The notes beneath the pieces were generated by a model. That model saw only the letters and a list, made by a program, of their open reading frames with translations. It did no database searches and was not told where the DNA came from. The translations under genes and the position numbers were made by a program. From contig JAHYIO010000001.1 of assembly GCA_020543525.1 (NCBI GenBank), positions 4,154,001-4,218,000 on the forward strand: a stretch of DNA of 64,000 nt. Direction: 5' to 3'. This document shows positions 59,501-64,000 of this stretch, in pieces; position 1 is the first letter of the stretch, and each line of letters starts with the position of its first letter. This DNA is from Coriolopsis trogii (taxonomy: Eukaryota; Basidiomycota; Agaricomycetes; Polyporales; Polyporaceae).

Positions 59501-62500
59501 CGGTTGGAAGGCATGGAGATGCCGTCGACGAGGGTCTGAACTAGTAAAGGATGGACGGCATGAGACTCCTTCCGTCCTGCAGGAGCGTCGTTAATACTGA
59601 GAGCGTCTGCGGCACGCTCGAGCGTTGTCGAGCTATGCCCACGGCCCTCGGATCCGGCGATAGATGCGACGATGATGGAATGCAGCAAATGCAGCAATTT
59701 GTTCTGCAGGTCGAGCCTATTCGTGTGTACGCAGAAGTAAAGCTTCCGCACGACCGCGGATTCCAAGGTTTGTAGAGTGATCAGATCAATCTCGCCTCGA
59801 GCAACCAGTGCTTGCAGGAGGTCGACCGAGAGGTTTTGAGACACCATGTGGAATGGATGCATCACTGGAGCAAGGGACGGCTTCGGCTCCGATTGCAGTA
59901 TCCTGGTCATAAACCCAATGTTAGTAGTGCAGAACCTCCAAACCCAAGGGAAGAGTGGCGATCATGTATACTGACCGCACCAAGAGTTGAGAGACGATAA
60001 TATCCAAGTATGTGGCATCGGGAAACGCAGCGGTAACTGTAAGTGCATTACAATACATTCAAAGCACATGATCGACTGCTGAGCAACGTACGGGATTGCA
60101 TCCGCTGTAGAAGGTTGCTATACAGTGAGCGACTGATGGGCGTGCTACGGGCGACCTTGCTGAATCCTTGCCCGCCGAACTTGACAATCGACAACAGGGT
60201 TTCAAGGAGATAATTGACGTAACGCTGGTCGAACGGACGTTCATACGTATACCCTTGCAATTGCTTCCCTTTGAGCTCGGTTGTCGCAGGTAGGTAGCGT
60301 ATACTTGGGTCGAATAGGTCGTACAATATCGGGTCTAGCACACTATGAGAAAATGAGATGCCACGTTCGAGGAGCAGCGCGAAAGCGTACCGGAGGTAAG
60401 ACTTCAGACTGCACCGCATCCATGTCTCGCCAATTCGGCGAAGCTTTGGGTCCTCACTCCTGAGCGTTTCCAGGACGCTCATCATCGGGACTTTGAGATG
60501 AACACCAGGTAGCATGCTATCGTCTACGAGTACGTCTTGGTATCTCATGCTAATCAGATCACACAACGGACGCACCAGTTAGTCGCCACAATACGCCGAA
60601 TGCTTCACATGCATCTTGCATCTCGTTTGGCTCCCGAGCCGATAGACTTTGAGCAATCACGGACTCGACGTGGGGTTGTGTACTCAGTCGTTCTAGCGAC
60701 CAAATGAGGTTGACAGCTCGGACATGGTAAGCGGAATATGAAGGACGCAAGTATCGTAGGAGCTGTCATTTGTCAGCGGGAGAAAAGTGTGGTATAGCGC
60801 AATCGGAAAACTTACTACATCGACCATCGTGGAAATATACGAACGCTTGTTGAGCGAGAACACAGGTTTCAGTCGCTCAGTCTGATGCATCTTGACTGTA
60901 GAGTTGATGAGACGGTCGACGGCTGTAAAAGTCACTGTCTGAAGATAAATCAGTATCATGAGACCCAGAAGAGGGTCACTGTACGCGCCTTTTGCTGGAT
61001 ACAACCCAGGACAGTAGAGAGCCACTCCGTTGGATCCCAGTTCACCGCAAAGGGAGCATTAGTCTCATGATCAAGTCGACTGACGAGCATATCCAAGAGC
61101 GACAGTGAGGACAGCAAGACGTTGCGGAGAACACCGTCTTCCGCTATTTTCTTGCCACCATCCAAGGACGCTTTGGCAGCGATGGTGCTCAATGTGATAA
61201 GATCCTCAAACGCGGCGACGAAGGGGATGTTCGAGCGCGATGATGAGGTATCTGCAGCGTGTGGATCCTCGATACTATAGAAGCTACATGCGAAGGATAG
61301 GATGTCGGCGTCGGCATTTGTTTGCTTCTCTTGTGGCAATGGCGGACGTGACTGCAGAGCGCCAGGAGGGATACGTTTCAGTAGTTCGACCTGAAGAGAA
61401 AGCGCGTCCAATATCGCCGAGGATGTTGATAAGCTGCTGTGTGATTTCGCCTAAGGAGGTCATTGAGAACGAGAACGAATCGAAAAATTCAGGGTTGTGA
61501 TGACTTACAGAAAGCAGACCCATGATCGCAGCGAATACGATCGGGAGATGAATTGTTTCAATCTCCTCGTCATGGGTATGGAAAGTTGTCAACAAGTACT
61601 TGACCATGCCAGAACCCTTTATGAAATATAAACAATTTGCGCTGCGGCTTTCGACTCCGAAGAGTGGCTTACCTCTCTGTCACCATCCGTAGCAGTCATA
61701 TCTGACATCACGGCACCGAGAAGACGGTTCCAGAGCGCATGCTGTTCCACCGCTTCATAAAGGGTGCTACCAGTCATAGTGAGCTGATGAGTAGCTAGTG
61801 ATTAGTGTCTGCGCATCCTGATGAATTAATGGGACCGCACATCATCCCCCGCATCAGCACCAGAGTCCAAAGCTTTCCGGAGCGCCTTGAACGCATCGTA
61901 AACCAGTACCTCAGTTAGCGGCAAACCGATTTCCCACTTGTCCAGCAACGAGATAAAGATCTTGAACGGGCGCGATTGCGAATATTCTGGCGATGGATTG
62001 AACATTTCGTCCTAATGTTAAGCAACATGAACGACAGGGCTCGACCGGCAAGCAGGTACCGAAGTTTACCCTCAAAGTAGATCGCAGGAGTTCCAAAGAG
62101 TGTTGCTTGTAGTACTCAATCTGCACTTGACTTCCTTCCCCAGGACCTAGCAACCACGCAAACAATCGCCTATTCAGGGCGAGATCCCGGCGAAGGACCA
62201 CACTCGTTGCGGCTCGCATCAGGATCGAGCGATCATCACCTTGTGCCTTCTGCACGGCAGCTCCATCGATGCGCAAGGACTGGAGGAGAATGTCCAGTGC
62301 ACCTCGCCGCACTAGGAGGTCGTCGTCCTCCAACGCGGCAGAGAACGCCCTAATCATGAGCCCAAGGTCATTACCGACGATTGGGGTAATGTCTGCAATC
62401 TACGTCAGCCTGGGGGCGATTCAAGCAGGAGAGCAGTTATCGCCCAAACCTTCTTCCGCCTTGAACGGGGGCAGTCGTCGAGATAGGTAGCTCAATGCAG

Positions 62501-63392
62501 TGCCTCGAGCACGGGGAGTGGTGAGCATGACAAGCCAGATGTTCTGAAAGAAGAATGACTGCGAGATCGTCCCAGCAAGACGATCCAATAGTGCGAGGAC
62601 CTTGTCGAAATATTCGCCCGTCTCTTCTTCAAGGCCAGGGAGCAATGCTAGGATAAAGGACTTCATGACCGGTCGAAGACCACCTTGTAGCGGAAGGTAG
62701 TGTAGGTCGAACAGGTTGAGAACGGTGGGCTGCCCATCATGTTTGCATAGGCATGAGGTCGAGCGCAGTGAACGGACTCACCTTGACCGCGGTGGAAGCA
62801 TACTCGAAGAACGGGAAGAGTCCTGAAGACCATAATGCCAAATCCCGCTGTAACCCCTCCGACTAGCATTCCCAGGTGAGGATGCTTTGTGGCATATATC
62901 ATGACTATCACGCACCCCGAGCACAGCAAATATATGCGAGTACACGTCCAGAGCTCTCTGATGGACTCCATTAGGCAGCGCCGGATTAAGACACTGCGAC
63001 AAGCGTTTGGACACGACTAGTTTACGCGGGATCTCTTTGAACTGCTGATATGACTGCAAGGTCTACAGACATCAAGGTGAGCTACGCATCCTGACACGCT
63101 GCGCGACGTTGTACGTACCTTCAGGAGCTGTTTCAGGAAGGAGATGAAGTCCGCCCATTCCTGTACGTCCTTGTCGAAGTAGCTCAGGCATTTCTCCACC
63201 TGCTGCGTGTACTTCTTGAACTTTGGGTCCGAGGCATATCCTACAGGAGTGGAAGCTTTTCAAACGTCAAATCCATTGTGTAATCTAGCACATGAGGTGC
63301 GCATACTCACTTCCGCTATTCCCTCTTAGTGCAAACCATGGGGCTCGCCTCTGCTCCGCAGTTTGTGGGTTTGGTGAGCTGACAGCGGACAT
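56528..63392 (-). CDS. DOP1: Dopey-family protein Dop1
   Basis: Dop1 is a very large peripheral Golgi/endosome protein that works with the flippase Neo1 and Mon2 in membrane trafficking. The ATG at 63392 starts MSAVSSPNPQTAEQRRAPWF. After the first intron the N-terminal Dopey domain reads YASDPKFKKYTQQVEKCLSY, EWADFISFLKQLLK, IPRKLVVSKRLSQCLNPALP and GVHQRALDVYSHIFAVLG, then LLPGLEEETGEYFDKVLALL and FFQNIWLVMLTTPRARGTAL. The middle has long helical, HEAT-like stretches (LVRRGALDILLQSLRIDGAA; HLKVPMMSVLETLRSEDPKL; ESHAVHPLLVQTLVDGISMP). The C-terminal exons give WIFITDTVDAVYRPEDWYP and LLEDLFEGR before the TGA at 56528. About 20 introns leave roughly 1,850 residues, close to the family size. 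Some middle junctions were not traced base by base. Confidence 0.92.
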
Positions 63393-63699
63393 TCGGCGCA
63401 AACCAGATATTCGCCGAGCCAGCGGGAGATTATGATGGAAAGGGGAGTGGACGTTCGCGCAGACAGTGGCCGCGCTTCCAATGTTCAGGCAAGTCGGACG
63501 CGCGCACACTCTGTGACGACGGGCGCCAACACGTGGCCCAACAATTCTGAGACTATTGAAGCTGCAATGTCGACATTGTTTCGCCCATCGGTTCAACTGA
63601 CGTATGAATAGCAAATAATACATGATCAAACAAACGATAGCAATCGTACTACAACATGCTGGAGAAGTGTCCGAGAGTGTAACGGCAGCCATGAGGGAA
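63393..63699. other. Intergenic between two minus-strand genes
   Basis: This is the promoter and 5' leader of DOP1 and the 3' region of the gene entering from the right. A longer minus-strand frame that runs into DOP1 exon 1 from 63692 lacks family support upstream of 63392. No separate gene is seen. Confidence 0.5.
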
Positions 63700-64000
63700 T
63701 CAGGGAGCAGGAGGAGCGGAGACTGGAACCGGAGTGGGCAGATCCACGATGGGTGTGCTTGGACCGCTACCGCGCTTTTTCAGCTGTGCAGAGATGCTCT
63801 CAGGCATGGCAGAGCCTGCGCGGGAGGACGCGACCGTCGATGCATGCGTAGCAACGTTGTGCCTCGCGCCTCTACCTCTGCCTCGTCCCGTGCCAGAAAT
63901 CGAGACAGCAGAAAGATTCGGTAGAGTGAGGGCACCGGCAGAGATGCTGTCACCCATAAGTGCTTGAGCAGCCGCTTGTGACGCAGCCACCGCGCTAGCA
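63700..64000 (-). CDS. 3' end of an unidentified gene running off the right edge
   Basis: The frame is open from the window edge to a stop at 63700-63702 and has no start here; an in-frame GTG near 63990 is not a convincing start. The visible C-terminus is Ala/Ser/Gly-rich: VAASQAAAQALMGDSISAGA, a short Arg-Gly block GRGRGRGARH, SAMPESISAQLKKRGSG, and a Pro-rich tail VDLPTPVPVSAPPAP. The Arg-Gly block may bind RNA. This looks like the disordered tail of a larger protein. Too little is visible to name it. Confidence 0.55.
   Translation of the reverse strand, partial: ASAVAASQAAAQALMGDSISAGALTLPNLSAVSISGTGRGRGRGARHNVATHASTVASSRAGSAMPESISAQLKKRGSGPSTPIVDLPTPVPVSAPPAP

Noticed and set aside
63393..63692. 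Upstream extension of DOP1 exon 1 in the same frame
   Set aside because: Residues before MSAVSSPNP do not resemble Dopey proteins, and the following exon joins cleanly from the ATG at 63392; the upstream part is more likely leader sequence.

Overview
The window is nuclear DNA from a filamentous basidiomycete, most likely an Agaricomycete (mushroom or polypore type). Most genes are broken by many short introns of about 50-70 bases with GT-AG ends. The coding exons are GC-rich and produce long meaningless open frames on the opposite strand. One gene carries the DUF6535 domain, which is typical of Agaricomycetes. I saw no bacterial-style operon, transposon, rRNA, CRISPR or convincing tRNA. Exon structures were built by hand from splice consensus and family conservation, so outer coordinates are firmer than some internal junctions.

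Layout. 1-6 kb: the 5' part of an Sro7/Lgl-type WD40 exocytosis gene runs off the left edge (minus). Then come a small membrane protein and a mitochondrial (methyl)isocitrate lyase (plus). 6-10 kb: a large, mostly disordered conserved fungal protein (minus). 11-14 kb: an orphan seven-helix membrane protein (plus) faces a GPI-anchored Kre9/Knh1-type wall protein (minus). 14.8-17.7 kb: mitochondrial processing peptidase ATP23 and an F-box protein (minus). 18.4-25.8 kb: a DUF6535 membrane protein and a Ser/Pro/Met-rich disordered protein (plus). 27-30 kb: a Ran1/Ksp1-like kinase (plus) and a GNAT acetyltransferase (minus). 30.8-36.7 kb: a full-size ABCA-type ABC transporter (plus). 37-47.6 kb: a short acidic protein (plus), dynactin p150Glued (minus), and the U5 snRNP GTPase Snu114 (minus), which is head-to-head with prefoldin subunit 1 (plus). 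47.9-53.4 kb: a PDR/ABCG multidrug transporter (minus). 54.4-55.8 kb: a secreted EF-hand protein (plus). 56.5-63.4 kb: DOP1 (minus). The right edge holds the 3' end of one more minus-strand gene.

Most genes are housekeeping and do not form one pathway. Loose themes are membrane traffic and transport (Sro7, Dop1, dynactin, two large ABC transporters, EF-hand secretory protein), mitochondria (ATP23, lyase) and RNA/protein folding (Snu114, prefoldin). I found no convincing undescribed multi-gene system. The most useful leads are the orphan seven-helix protein, the conserved uncharacterised proteins, the ABCA transporter, two probable GC-AG introns and a frame-preserving intron inside the kinase activation segment.
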